From: Desulfobacterales bacterium | GTDB lineage: Bacteria > Desulfobacterota > Desulfobacteria > Desulfobacterales > 4be13 | Assembly (NCBI GenBank): GCA_029940115.1 | Contig: JAOZRQ010000055.1 | Location: forward strand, 1 to 19,717 | Reading direction: 5' to 3' | DNA: 19,717 bases | Part shown: positions 1 through 6,592 of the stretch, in pieces | How the letters are laid out: each line of letters opens with the position of its first letter | Position numbering within the stretch: the stretch's first letter is position 1 | Translations under genes and position numbers: made by a program | Notes under the pieces: model-generated | Seen by the model: only the letters and a program-made list of their open reading frames with translations | Database searches by the model: none | What the model was told of the DNA's origin: nothing

Positions 1-63
1 TTCAGGCGGTGTCGCACCGCCTGAAGGCGGAACTACAAATTGAATCCACAAATGAAGGATGCC
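1..63. repeat. Hairpin plus dispersed repeat at left window end
   Basis: Bases 1-25 form a perfect 11-bp stem (TTCAGGCGGTG / CACCGCCTGAA) with a TCG loop. From base 19, the sequence GCCTGAAGGCGGAAC continues through to ATGAAGGATGCC at 52-63. The reverse complement of 19664-19717 starts with the same GCCTGAAGGCGGAACT and also ends in ATGAAGGATGCC, so the two window ends are inverted copies. The hairpin lies 3' of the minus-strand arsG-like gene and could serve as its terminator, although no U-tract is visible. Confidence 0.7.
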
Positions 64-73
64 TTTCTTTGAT

Positions 74-772
74 TTAGAAGTTGATCACCCCGAAAATATA
101 TTTCAGGCTGAAATAGAGGCCGATGGTCAGAAACAGCACCCCGGTGATCCGGCGGAGCCACACTTCGACCGCCGCCAGTTTGTTGAAGAAATTTCCGGCA
201 GTGCGTGAGGCAAATGAAATGAGTGCCGCGGACAACAACACCGGTAGCGCGGTCCCTACGCCGTAAAGAAAGGGCAGAAGCAACTGGGATTCATATTTCA
301 GCGAAAGCGGGATGACGCTTCCGAAGAACAGGGCCGCGGATATGGGGCAAAAGGAGAGGGCGAAGATGAATCCGAGGGCAGACGCGCCCAAGATGCTGCC
401 ATCCCCCAAGCGTTTCTGAAGCTTATGGCTCAAAACGAATCCGCTGAAATTGACCGCCAGAATCTCCAAGATGAACAGGGCCGCGAAGATCAGCAATGGG
501 CCGATGATCTTGTTCATATGTTCTTGGAGAAACAACGCGATTTCCGGAATCGAAAGCAGGCTGAAGATTATGATGACGCTGATGCACACATAGGCGGCGG
601 ATCTTCCCACGGTATAGGAGAACCCTGCAATCAATGTGCTGTAATCCCCCTTTATCCGCTTGCCGATATATGAGGTGGCGACGATGTTGGTGGCCAGCGG
701 GCACGGGCTGATTGAGGTGAGAATGCCGAACCAGATTGCCGAAAACATCGGGACAAGACTGCTCTCCATCAT
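74..772 (-). CDS. arsG: ArsG-like permease (CcdA/DsbD-type fold)
   Basis: This is a 232-residue integral membrane protein with about six hydrophobic helices. Two Cys-Pro motifs, SPCPLATN near residue 24 and SFCPIS near residue 142, are the hallmark of CcdA/DsbD-like two-cysteine membrane proteins. The ArsG family shares this fold and is described as exporting trivalent aminophenyl arsenicals in the ArsEFG system. The identification rests on these motifs and on the neighbours: the ArsF-like gene ends in an ATGA overlap with this start, and a thioredoxin-like gene, an ArsP-like permease and arsR lie upstream. A longer frame opens at 847 but would overlap arsF by about 80 bases. The ATG at 772, or the adjacent one at 769, follows a GGAGAAGG ribosome site. 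A generic cytochrome-biogenesis or thiol-redox CcdA role cannot be excluded. Confidence 0.75.
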   Translation of the reverse strand: MMESSLVPMFSAIWFGILTSISPCPLATNIVATSYIGKRIKGDYSTLIAGFSYTVGRSAAYVCISVIIIFSLLSIPEIALFLQEHMNKIIGPLLIFAALFILEILAVNFSGFVLSHKLQKRLGDGSILGASALGFIFALSFCPISAALFFGSVIPLSLKYESQLLLPFLYGVGTALPVLLSAALISFASRTAGNFFNKLAAVEVWLRRITGVLFLTIGLYFSLKYIFGVINF

Positions 773-1212
773 CCCTTCTCCAAATAGTCTCTTATTTCCT
801 GGGTCACATAAGCGGAAAACTTCTCCTGATTTCTGAGAAGTTGCCATACCTTATCCAAATTTTTCCATCTCATCTGCTTCTGCTTCTCCTTTTCCATCTC
901 CACGATGATCAGGGATTTGGTGTACAGGCTGTATGTCTTCACAAAATGCTTGTTTTCGGGTTTGTCCACATTCACCGGCTTCCAGACCAGCCTGCCTCGT
1001 TTCAATGCCCCCTCAAAACCGCCTTTGATGGCTTCATGAGACCAGTTTTCTATCTTTGTGCATGATGCACACCGGTAATCGCCGTGAAAATAATAGGCGA
1101 TGATCACTTTCCCATCCGCCGGCTCTGCCACCTTCTCTGCGGCTGTTGTCTCTCCAAGCATAAGCAGAGAGAGAATCATGCCGGCAAAAACAAGTTTCCC
1201 AAAGAGTCTCAT
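769..1212 (-). CDS. arsF: ArsF-like exported CxxC protein
   Basis: The 147-residue product starts with a signal peptide or membrane anchor (MRLFGKLVFAGMILSLLMLG, then ETTAAE). A compact domain follows, with a YYFHGDYRCASC segment carrying a CxxC pair at C48 and C51. This pattern matches small proteins catalogued as ArsF, a nitroreductase subunit of the nitrophenyl-arsenical system, which usually sit next to an ArsG-type permease as here. The frame is open to 1365, but the ATG at 1212 is chosen because AGGAGG lies just upstream and it gives a clean signal peptide. The stop overlaps the arsG start (ATGA), suggesting translational coupling. A periplasmic thiol-redox role is inferred from the CxxC and export signal; the substrate is inferred from context. 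Confidence 0.65.
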   Translation of the reverse strand: MRLFGKLVFAGMILSLLMLGETTAAEKVAEPADGKVIIAYYFHGDYRCASCTKIENWSHEAIKGGFEGALKRGRLVWKPVNVDKPENKHFVKTYSLYTKSLIIVEMEKEKQKQMRWKNLDKVWQLLRNQEKFSAYVTQEIRDYLEKG

Positions 1213-1400
1213 CTTTCCTCCTGGACCATTTCTGGTTCCAACGCTTTTTGTGGTCTCACAAGCGACATGACACCGGATTTCAGGATTGAACGGATATCCC
1301 ATTCCCCGATCCGTTGTCATGTTCCCGGCTGGCCTGCGGCTGTCTGAAATCACCTGGAACCACAAAATCCGTTAGAACCAGGATTATTTAAAGTTGTAGT

Positions 1401-1478
1401 AAATTCGTACCCCCTTGATCGGTTCGGGTTGCCGCCGGATTTGGCAATCCGGCGGGAGCGGAAGGGGGTGACGAATTT
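1401..1478. repeat. Nested 78-bp palindrome with GGATT-AATCC core
   Basis: The outer arms AAATTCGT..CCCCTT (1401-1416) and AAGGGGGT.ACGAATTT (1462-1478) pair with each other. Inside them CCGCCGGATT (1432-1441) and AATCCGGCGG (1446-1455) form a perfect 10-bp stem with a TGGC loop. The inner 24 bases are identical to 19466-19489. The element lies in the 350-base gap between the thioredoxin stop and the arsF start. Apart from this and the hairpin at 1506-1542, I see nothing else in that gap. Confidence 0.75.
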
Positions 1479-1505
1479 ATGAATTGGTGTAGCAAGGTGT
1501 CCGAG

Positions 1506-1542
1506 AAAGAAACTCAGTTTTTTGAAAAAACTTAGTTTCTTT
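1506..1542. repeat. 18-bp-stem hairpin downstream of thioredoxin gene
   Basis: The left arm AAAGAAACTCAGTTTTTT pairs with AAAAAACTTAGTTTCTTT with one mismatch and almost no loop. It lies just 3' of the minus-strand thioredoxin-like gene and could terminate or stabilise its transcript. A sister copy at 1821-1855 flanks the other side of the same gene. The architecture (AGAAAC, variable core, T-run, A-run, complementary core, GTTTCT) matches the CCGG-core hairpins elsewhere in the window. Confidence 0.7.
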
Positions 1543-1562
1543 GGAACAAAGTCCATATCTCC

Positions 1563-1796
1563 CTATTCAGCCAGCCATTTTCTGATGTCGTCCTTTGACG
1601 GGATTTTGCCGACGCTTTTCACCTCACCGTCAATCACCACTGCCGGTGTTCCGAAAACGCCGTATCCGGCAATCTTCATCACATCGGTGATCTTCTCCAC
1701 TTGAGCCGCTGATCCTGTTTCGGCAACGGTTTCCCTGACAATTTTTTCCGCCTGCTGACATTTCGGGCAACCCGGTCCCAACACTTTGATTTCCAT
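1563..1796 (-). CDS. Mini-thioredoxin (TM0996/MTH895-type, ArsE-like position)
   Basis: This is a 77-residue cytoplasmic thioredoxin-fold protein. It begins MEIKVLGPGCPKCQQ, with the active CPKC at C10 and C13, and carries the cis-proline region GTPAVVIDGEV typical of the small TM0996/MTH895 glutaredoxin-like family. The likely role is thiol-disulfide exchange supporting the neighbouring arsenic-handling proteins. In known arsEFG loci a small thioredoxin-like gene is the E component, so this is the candidate, but I do not assign the symbol on position alone. The ATG at 1796 is preceded by AGGAGG at good spacing, which favours it over the ATG at 1811. Similar AGAAAC hairpins flank the gene on both sides, so it sits in its own repeat-bounded cassette within the operon. 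Confidence 0.8.
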   Translation of the reverse strand: MEIKVLGPGCPKCQQAEKIVRETVAETGSAAQVEKITDVMKIAGYGVFGTPAVVIDGEVKSVGKIPSKDDIRKWLAE

Positions 1797-1820
1797 GTCT
1801 CCTCCTTTCACCTTTGAAAG

Positions 1821-1855
1821 AGAAACTAAGTTTTTTCAAAAAACTTGGTTTCTTC
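1821..1855. repeat. Hairpin between arsP-like and thioredoxin genes
   Basis: AGAAACTAAGTTTTTT (1821-1836) pairs with AAAAAACTTGGTTTCT, with one mismatch and a single-base loop. It begins within a few bases of the permease stop codon (1861) and ends shortly before the thioredoxin ribosome site. It is therefore an intercistronic RNA hairpin if the two genes are co-transcribed. Confidence 0.7.
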
Positions 1856-1860
1856 AATAT

Positions 1861-3033
1861 CTATCCCATGATGCTCCCGTAAACCATACCGGCCACGGTG
1901 GAGAGAATCACGATGACAAAACAGTAAGCGGCCGTCTTTTTCGCGCCCATGACGCCGGCGATCACCAGCATGTTCGGCAACGAAAGCGCGGGGCCTGCCA
2001 AGAGCAGCGCGAGGGCCGGCCCCTGTCCCATGCCCGCGCCGAGCAATCCTTGGAGAATCGGCACTTCGGTCAGGGTTGCAAAATACATCAGCGCGCCGGC
2101 AAGGGAGGCAAACAGGTTTGCCCACAGGGAATTCCCGCCGACCAGATCTTGGATGTACTGTTCAGGAATCAGCGCGGGATGTCCGGGCCTTCCCAAAAGA
2201 AATCCGGCAACTAGTACCCCTGCACCGAGCAATGGGAATATCTGCTTCATGAATCCCCATGTGGCCTGCACCCAAGTCAGCCGCTCATCCTTTGTGAACC
2301 ATTGCTTCACCATGACAATCAGGGCGATCAGGAGCATTGCCGTGATATGCCACTTGACGGAAAATATCTTCTGCCACAGGGCCCCCGACTCAGGGGAAGG
2401 CTTTGCAAACGCGGCAAACACAAGAATGAGCACCATGGTGGCCATGTAAATGCCTTCCTGAAACAATGGGCGACCCTTTTCCTCCTCATCGGGCAGATAC
2501 ATCTGTCCTGCGGTTCGGTTGGCATCATCCTCCCTGAACAGCAGCGCCATTGTCAGTCCCGTGACCACCGAGAAGATGACCGCGCAGATGGCCCTTGCAA
2601 GCCCCAGCTTCCACCCCAATATCTGGGCGGTCATTGTGATTGCCAGAACATTGATCGCAGGACCGGAATACAAAAACGCGGTGGCCGGGCCGATTCCGGC
2701 ACCTCTCATATAGATCCCCGCAAAAAGCGGAAGGACCGTGCAGGAGCATACCGCCAGTATCGTTCCGGAAATCGAGGCCACCGCATAAGATAAGACTTTG
2801 TTTGCCTGCGCGCCAAAATATTTGAGCACCGATGCTTGGGAGACAAACACGGAAATTGCCCCTGCAATGAAAAACGCGGGAATCAGGCAGGTCAGCACAT
2901 GCTCCCTGGCATATTCCCGAAGCATCATGAATGCTTCCAGCCCTGACCTGCGGATGACAGGATCGTCCCATGGCACATAATAGGCCACGAGATAAATTCC
3001 GATCAGAATCAGAAGTTTTGTTCTCTCTTTCAC
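1861..3033 (-). CDS. arsP: ArsP-type permease (PF03773/DUF318 family)
   Basis: The 390-residue polytopic membrane protein has two blocks of helices separated by a hydrophilic loop (REDDANRTAGQMYLPDEEEKG). The first block carries the segment AVCSCTVLPLFAGIYMRG, with C96 and C98, followed by GPATAFLYSGPAINVLAI. This is the recognisable signature of the ArsP_1/DUF318 permeases. Characterised members export methylarsenite and trivalent roxarsone; others in the family are linked to Cu/Zn export, so the substrate is inferred from the arsR, ArsF and ArsG neighbours. The frame is open to 3090, but the upstream part is read out of 7-bp repeats. GTG at 3033 is preferred because AAGGGGGAA lies immediately before it. 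The second gene of the cluster, it follows arsR across about 330 bases of repeats. Confidence 0.8.
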   Translation of the reverse strand: MKERTKLLILIGIYLVAYYVPWDDPVIRRSGLEAFMMLREYAREHVLTCLIPAFFIAGAISVFVSQASVLKYFGAQANKVLSYAVASISGTILAVCSCTVLPLFAGIYMRGAGIGPATAFLYSGPAINVLAITMTAQILGWKLGLARAICAVIFSVVTGLTMALLFREDDANRTAGQMYLPDEEEKGRPLFQEGIYMATMVLILVFAAFAKPSPESGALWQKIFSVKWHITAMLLIALIVMVKQWFTKDERLTWVQATWGFMKQIFPLLGAGVLVAGFLLGRPGHPALIPEQYIQDLVGGNSLWANLFASLAGALMYFATLTEVPILQGLLGAGMGQGPALALLLAGPALSLPNMLVIAGVMGAKKTAAYCFVIVILSTVAGMVYGSIMG

Positions 3034-3043
3034 AAGTTCCCCC

Positions 3044-3085
3044 TTGATGCGTGATGCGTGAGACGTGATGCGTGAGACGTGATGC
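3044..3085 (-). repeat. Six-unit heptamer array upstream of arsP
   Basis: Six exact 7-bp units are read on the minus strand as GCATCAC, GTCTCAC, GCATCAC, GTCTCAC, GCATCAC, GCATCAA. They run straight into the ribosome-binding site AAGGGGGAA and the GTG start. In the mRNA the units are poor in G. Confidence 0.85.
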
Positions 3086-3148
3086 GCCAAGTCTGCATTT
3101 CACACTTCATTTATATATTGCCATATTCCTAATTAGGTATTTCCTGTT

Positions 3149-3320
3149 GTCATCCCTGCGAAAGCAGGAATCTAGCCCCTTTGTCATTCCTGGTTCCTGT
3201 CGTCATTCCTGCGAAAGCAGGAATCCACTTTCCAGCATCACCCATTGTCATTCCTGCGAAAGCAGGAATCCACTTTCCAGCATCACCCACATTGTCATTT
3301 CTGCGAAAGCAGGAATCCAC
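3149..3320. repeat. Four REP-like palindromes (GTCATTCCTGCGAAAGCAGGAAT)
   Basis: Four copies begin at 3149, 3202, 3247 and 3294. Each has the stem ATTCCTGC / GCAGGAAT around a GAAA loop. The last three are followed by the same tail (CCACTTTCCAG) and are spaced 45-47 bases apart. This is the widespread dispersed palindrome also known from Neisseria and many other proteobacteria. It fills the arsR-arsP gap. Confidence 0.85.
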
Positions 3321-3327
3321 TTTCCAG

Positions 3328-3349
3328 CCACCAATTTCAGAATTGGTGG
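3328..3349. terminator. Hairpin after arsR
   Basis: CCACCAATT (3328-3336) and AATTGGTGG (3341-3349) form a perfect 9-bp stem with a 4-base loop, 17 bases beyond the arsR stop on the minus strand. There is no T-run after it, so it may attenuate transcription or protect the 3' end instead of acting as a full terminator. Confidence 0.4.
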
Positions 3350-3366
3350 GTAGAACAACAAGCAAT

Positions 3367-3708
3367 TTAATTGCAAAGGTTTTCCCGGTTCAATCCAGGC
3401 AGTCTTTCCACCAGCTCCTGTATCTCGGGATCATCTTCCAACCAGTGGCGCAGATTTCCCAAGAGTGATGATGCAAACGGATTGTCTGGCTGGCTGTTAA
3501 GCGAATAGTTTACCCAAAGCCCCTCTTTTCTGGAGATGACGAGTCCGGCATCCTCCAATATTTTTAGATGCTTGGAGACGGTCGGCTGGGCCAAGCCCAA
3601 GCCCTTTTGTATCTCACAGACGCACAGTTCCCGGTGTTGCAACATTTTTGCCATCTTCAGACGATTTTTGTCCGAAATGGCCTTCATTACTTTCAGAAAA
3701 TTTTTCAT
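3367..3708 (-). CDS. arsR: ArsR-family arsenic-responsive repressor
   Basis: This is a 113-residue winged-helix repressor of the SmtB/ArsR family. The metal-binding helix contains ELCVCE at residues 27-32 (C29, C31), the classic arsenite site. A C-terminal cysteine at residue 112 is a possible third ligand. The recognition helix region is AQPTVSKHLKILEDAGLV (about 40-57). As(III) or a trivalent organoarsenical binding to the cysteines is expected to release the repressor. It is the first gene of the minus-strand arsenic cluster, and its start lies about 30 bases from a near-consensus promoter, so autorepression is likely. The Shine-Dalgarno is weak (GGAG about 10 bases before ATG). Confidence 0.92.
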   Translation of the reverse strand: MKNFLKVMKAISDKNRLKMAKMLQHRELCVCEIQKGLGLAQPTVSKHLKILEDAGLVISRKEGLWVNYSLNSQPDNPFASSLLGNLRHWLEDDPEIQELVERLPGLNRENLCN

Positions 3709-3737
3709 CGGCGGTTCGCTCCATATTCTTTATCAGA

Positions 3738-3765
3738 AATATAAAAGCTATTTTTAGGTTGTCAA
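3738..3765 (-). promoter_or_regulatory. Sigma-70-type promoter of arsR
   Basis: On the minus strand TTGACA (3765-3760) is followed 16 bases later by TATATT (3743-3738). The start codon of arsR is about 30 bases further on. The A/T-rich spacer and flanks would overlap an ArsR operator, but I cannot point to a defined operator dyad. Confidence 0.7.
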
Positions 3766-3824
3766 GCACTTTTTTTTGAACTGTGGTTCCCAACCGTCCA
3801 AGGGAAATGGTATCCGGCATCTGT

Positions 3825-3890
3825 GTACAGGACAAAAATTCGGGAATGGGCGAGAAACCCGGCTTTCTCCCAAACGGGCCGACTCGACTC
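3825..3890. repeat. R1 element, single left arm
   Basis: GTACAGGACAAAAATTCGGG and GAGAAACCCGGCTTTCTCC match the left half of the R1 palindromes at 3974 and 10669. The complementary right arm is missing, so this is a truncated copy placed between arsR and the complete copy. Confidence 0.7.
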
Positions 3891-3973
3891 ATTCTGCTGA
3901 AAGCAGTATTTTGCTACCATGTAATAAATTTTTCACCCTATTGCCATCTTCTCTTTTTGTGTTTATATTCTGT

Positions 3974-4089
3974 GTGCAGGACAAAAAAAGTGATTGTGAA
4001 AAGAAACCCGGCTTTTTCTTGCAGTTGGGAAGTCGGCCAGTTTTGGAAAAAGCCGGGTTTCTCGCCATTCCCGACTTTTTGTCCTGTAC
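3974..4089. repeat. R1 palindromic element (MITE-like), complete
   Basis: The ends TGCAGGACAAAAA and TTTTTGTCCTGTA are inverted. Inside, GAAACCCGGCTTTTTC (4003-4018) pairs perfectly with GAAAAAGCCGGGTTTC (4046-4061). The element is about 116 bp with no coding capacity. Related copies lie at 3825, 10669, 13111 and 18717. Confidence 0.8.
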
Positions 4090-4190
4090 TCAGGTTTATA
4101 TTATCCATTACCTGTCCGAAGTGAGCAACACCACGCTCGTTTCTGCCGGATTTGGCAATCAGCCAAGAGCGGAAGCCCGCGCTTGTTTCG

Positions 4191-4203
4191 GATTCGGCAA
4201 TCC
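4191..4203. repeat. GGATT-CGGC-AATCC hairpin
   Basis: This is a small copy of the GGATT/AATCC hairpin family also present at 1432, 13411, 19444 and 19466. It lies in a stretch (4090-4250) that otherwise shows only decayed repeat sequence. Confidence 0.5.
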
Positions 4204-4249
4204 GGGGTTTTTCATCCTGCAAAAACTGGCAATCAAGGGCGCATTTACG

Positions 4250-4350
4250 ACTTGGGGGACGGAAACCGGGCGATATGGGCGCAAGGAAGGCGCGGAGGAG
4301 TGTGGCCAGTCGCCCGGTTGTGGCTACCTTTCAGACAGTCTCCCCCAAGT
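4250..4350. repeat. 101-bp two-tier palindrome
   Basis: The outer arms ACTTGGGGGA (4250-4259) and TCCCCCAAGT (4341-4350) are perfect complements. The inner arms ACCGGGCGA (4265-4273) and TCGCCCGGT (4310-4318) also pair. It abuts the R2 element that begins at 4359. No coding signal is visible. Confidence 0.65.
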
Positions 4351-4358
4351 AATAAATA

Positions 4359-4493
4359 CTGATTATAACGCTTTTCGGGGAGGCCCTGCCGTGACCTTGA
4401 ACCTGAACGTGAACTCGAACCCGAACCAAATATTTGCAAGTTCAAGTTCAAGCATAAGTTCAAGTTCAAGTTCAAGTTCAAGCATAAGTTCAA
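4359..4493. repeat. R2 element with hexamer arms, right end missing
   Basis: It opens with CTGATTATAACGCTTTTCGG and continues with GTGAAC/CTGAAC/TCGAAC-type hexamers. It then switches to the complementary orientation (GTTCAA repeated, with CATAAG interruptions) up to about 4493. The usual closing arm (CCCCGAAAAGCGTTATAATCAG) is absent. The gene-proximal end passes directly into the heptamer leader of the sulfate adenylyltransferase gene. Confidence 0.75.
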
Positions 4494-4514
4494 CAACTGA
4501 CAACCAGCAACTGA
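4494..4514 (+). repeat. Three-unit heptamer leader before sat
   Basis: The units are CAACTGA, CAACCAG, CAACTGA, then CAAAAA and the ATG. Unlike the other heptamer leaders, no Shine-Dalgarno sequence separates the array from the start codon. Confidence 0.65.
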
Positions 4515-4520
4515 CAAAAA

Positions 4521-6224
4521 ATGACAAACATCCCCCATGGCAACAAACTTGTGAATCTGATTGTGGAGCCGGATCGGGCAAAGGATCTGCAGAAGCTTTC
4601 CCGGAATTTGCAGAGCATCACCCTGACCCGCCGGCAGTTGTCGGACATCGAACTGCTCATGACCGGCGCGTTCTCTCCATTGCGGAGCTTCATGACCAGC
4701 GATGAATACAACGACGTAAGAGACCATCTGCGCCTCCCTGATGGGACATTGTGGCCTGTTCCCATCTGCCTGGATGTCTCCACTGAGGAGGCATCCCATC
4801 TGAAGCCGGGACAGTCGGTCGCGTTGCGGGACGCGGAGGGCTTCATGGTGGCAGTGCTCACCATTGAGGAGATATGGTCTCCAGACAAGGCCCTTGAGGC
4901 GGAGAATATCTATGGCACACAGGATGTCGCTCATCCGGGTGTGGATTGTCTGTTCCATCAGACCGGGAGCCATTATGTGGGGGGCGCGATTGAGGGGATC
5001 CAGTTTCCCCTGCACTTCGCGTTCCGCCGGCTACGGCACACCCCCGCGGAGATTCGCACCCTCTACAAGAAGCTGGGCTGGCGGCGGATTGTCGGCTTTC
5101 ATACGCGAAACCCCCTGCACCGGGCTCAGTTTGAAATGACCCTGCGGGCCATGAACCAGGCCCGGGCCAACCTGCTCCTGCATCCGGTGGTGGCCCGCGT
5201 CCGGCCCGGGGACATTGACACCTACACCCGGATCCGTTGCTACCTGGAACTCGGCACCAAATATCCACCCAACATGATGCTGCTGAGTCTGTTGCCCCTC
5301 TCCATGCGCATGGCCGGGCCCCGGGAGGCCCTGTTGCATGCCATCATCCGGAAGAATTATGGTTGCACCCATTTTGTGATCGGCCGGAACCATGCAAGCC
5401 CGCTCCCCTCCGAGGGACGCCCCTTCTATGATCAGGGTGCGGCAAGGGAACTGGCCCAGTCCTTCGGTGATGAGATCGGCATCGCCATCGTCCATTTTGA
5501 TGAGATGGTCTATGTTGTGGAGGAGAATGCCCATATGCCCGTCAGCGAGGTGCCTGCCGACACGACCGTGCGATCCTTGTCGGATGATGACTTCCACAGG
5601 AAGATACGGACGGGCAAACAGGTTCCGGAATGGTTCACCTTTCCCCAAGTGGCCAAGGTGTTGCAGAAGGCATATCCGCCCCGTCATCAGCAGGGGTTCA
5701 CGGTCTTCTGCACGGGGCTTTCCGGCGCGGGCAAGTCCACCATTGCCCGGGTGCTCCATGCCCGGTTTCTTGAGATGGGGGGACGGCCGGTCACCCTGCT
5801 GGACGGTGATATCGTGCGTCACAATCTCTCCAACGAGCTCGGATTTTCCAAGGAACACCGGGATATCAACGTGCGGCGAATCGGGTTTGTGGCCAGCGAG
5901 ATCACAAAGAACCGGGGCATTGCCATCTGCGCGCCGATTGCACCTTACAAGGCCACTCGTGGGCAGATCCGCCAGCTGATTGAGGCTTACGGGGGATTTG
6001 TGGAGGTCTATATGGGGACCCCCCTTGAGGTCTGTGAGTCGAGGGATCGGAAGGGGCTGTACGCAAAGGCCCGGGCCGGGCTCATCAAGGGATTCACCGG
6101 CGTGGATGATCCGTATGAGCCGCCGGAGAATCCCGAAGTGTTCATTGACACCGCCGACATGACTCCGGATGAGGCGGCCCAGGAGGTCCTGCTTTATCTG
6201 GAGCGGGCCGGGTATGTCAAATGA
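4521..6224 (+). CDS. sat-cysC: Bifunctional sulfate adenylyltransferase/APS kinase
   Basis: The 567-residue cytoplasmic enzyme has two domains. The ATP sulfurylase part (about 1-380) has FHTRNPLHRAQ (193-203), corresponding to the QTRNPxHRAH active-site loop, and GRNHASP (288-294) for the second nucleotide-binding motif. The APS kinase part (about 395-567) has the P-loop GLSGAGKST (399-407), then DGDIVRHNLS and GFSKEHRDINVRRIGFVA. Together they convert sulfate and ATP to APS and then PAPS. Length and order match bacterial Sat-CysC fusions. Sulfate reducers use a separate Sat for respiration, so this copy more likely serves PAPS supply for assimilation or sulfation (inference). It is the only clear plus-strand gene. 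The ATG at 4521 fits the family N-terminus but lacks a Shine-Dalgarno. The stop is 2 bases from an R2 element. Confidence 0.95.
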   Translation: MTNIPHGNKLVNLIVEPDRAKDLQKLSRNLQSITLTRRQLSDIELLMTGAFSPLRSFMTSDEYNDVRDHLRLPDGTLWPVPICLDVSTEEASHLKPGQSVALRDAEGFMVAVLTIEEIWSPDKALEAENIYGTQDVAHPGVDCLFHQTGSHYVGGAIEGIQFPLHFAFRRLRHTPAEIRTLYKKLGWRRIVGFHTRNPLHRAQFEMTLRAMNQARANLLLHPVVARVRPGDIDTYTRIRCYLELGTKYPPNMMLLSLLPLSMRMAGPREALLHAIIRKNYGCTHFVIGRNHASPLPSEGRPFYDQGAARELAQSFGDEIGIAIVHFDEMVYVVEENAHMPVSEVPADTTVRSLSDDDFHRKIRTGKQVPEWFTFPQVAKVLQKAYPPRHQQGFTVFCTGLSGAGKSTIARVLHARFLEMGGRPVTLLDGDIVRHNLSNELGFSKEHRDINVRRIGFVASEITKNRGIAICAPIAPYKATRGQIRQLIEAYGGFVEVYMGTPLEVCESRDRKGLYAKARAGLIKGFTGVDDPYEPPENPEVFIDTADMTPDEAAQEVLLYLERAGYVK

Positions 6225-6226
6225 TT

Positions 6227-6464
6227 GCTGATTATAACGCTTTTCGGGGAGGCCGCCTGCCCGTGAACGTGAACGTGAACGTGCCCGTGAACTTGAACTT
6301 GAACGTGCACGTGAACTTGAACGTGCCTGTGAACGTGCCCGTGCCCGTGAACGTGCCCGTGAATGTTCATTTGTGGGCAAGTTCGAGTTCAAGTATAAGT
6401 TCACGTTCAAGTTCAAGTTCACGTTCACGTTCACGTTCAAGGCCTCTAAATCCGTTATAATCAG
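6227..6464. repeat. R2 element with hexamer arms, complete
   Basis: It begins GCTGATTATAACG three bases after the sat-cysC stop and ends CCTCTAAATCCGTTATAATCAG at 6464, so the ends are inverted. The left arm is built of GTGAAC, TTGAAC and GTGCCC hexamers; the right arm is built of GTTCAC and GTTCAA hexamers. The whole 238 bp can fold into one long hairpin. It lies between convergent genes and could act as a bidirectional terminator. Open frames through it encode only Asn-Val or Ser-rich runs and are not genes. Confidence 0.85.
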
Positions 6465-6592
6465 AATGATTGGCCACAGCTGATTTTTTCGACATCTGCC
6501 AATTCGCTGTTTTGGCATGCGGGTGTGCGCGCATTTTCTTTGTGCCTTTGTGTGAGACAAAAATCCTGAAGAACTTTTGGCCGGGTACTTCA

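Noticed and set aside
3149..3320. CRISPR array suggested by four regularly spaced repeats
   Set aside because: The 20-odd-base intervals are mostly the same sequence (CCACTTTCCAGCATCACC), not unique spacers, and the repeat is the common GTCATTCCTGCG palindrome.
3776..4705. 309-residue plus-strand open frame before sat-cysC
   Set aside because: It reads through R1, the 101-bp palindrome and R2, giving Ser-rich and Asn-rich low-complexity runs, then overlaps sat-cysC in another frame. No ribosome site or domain.
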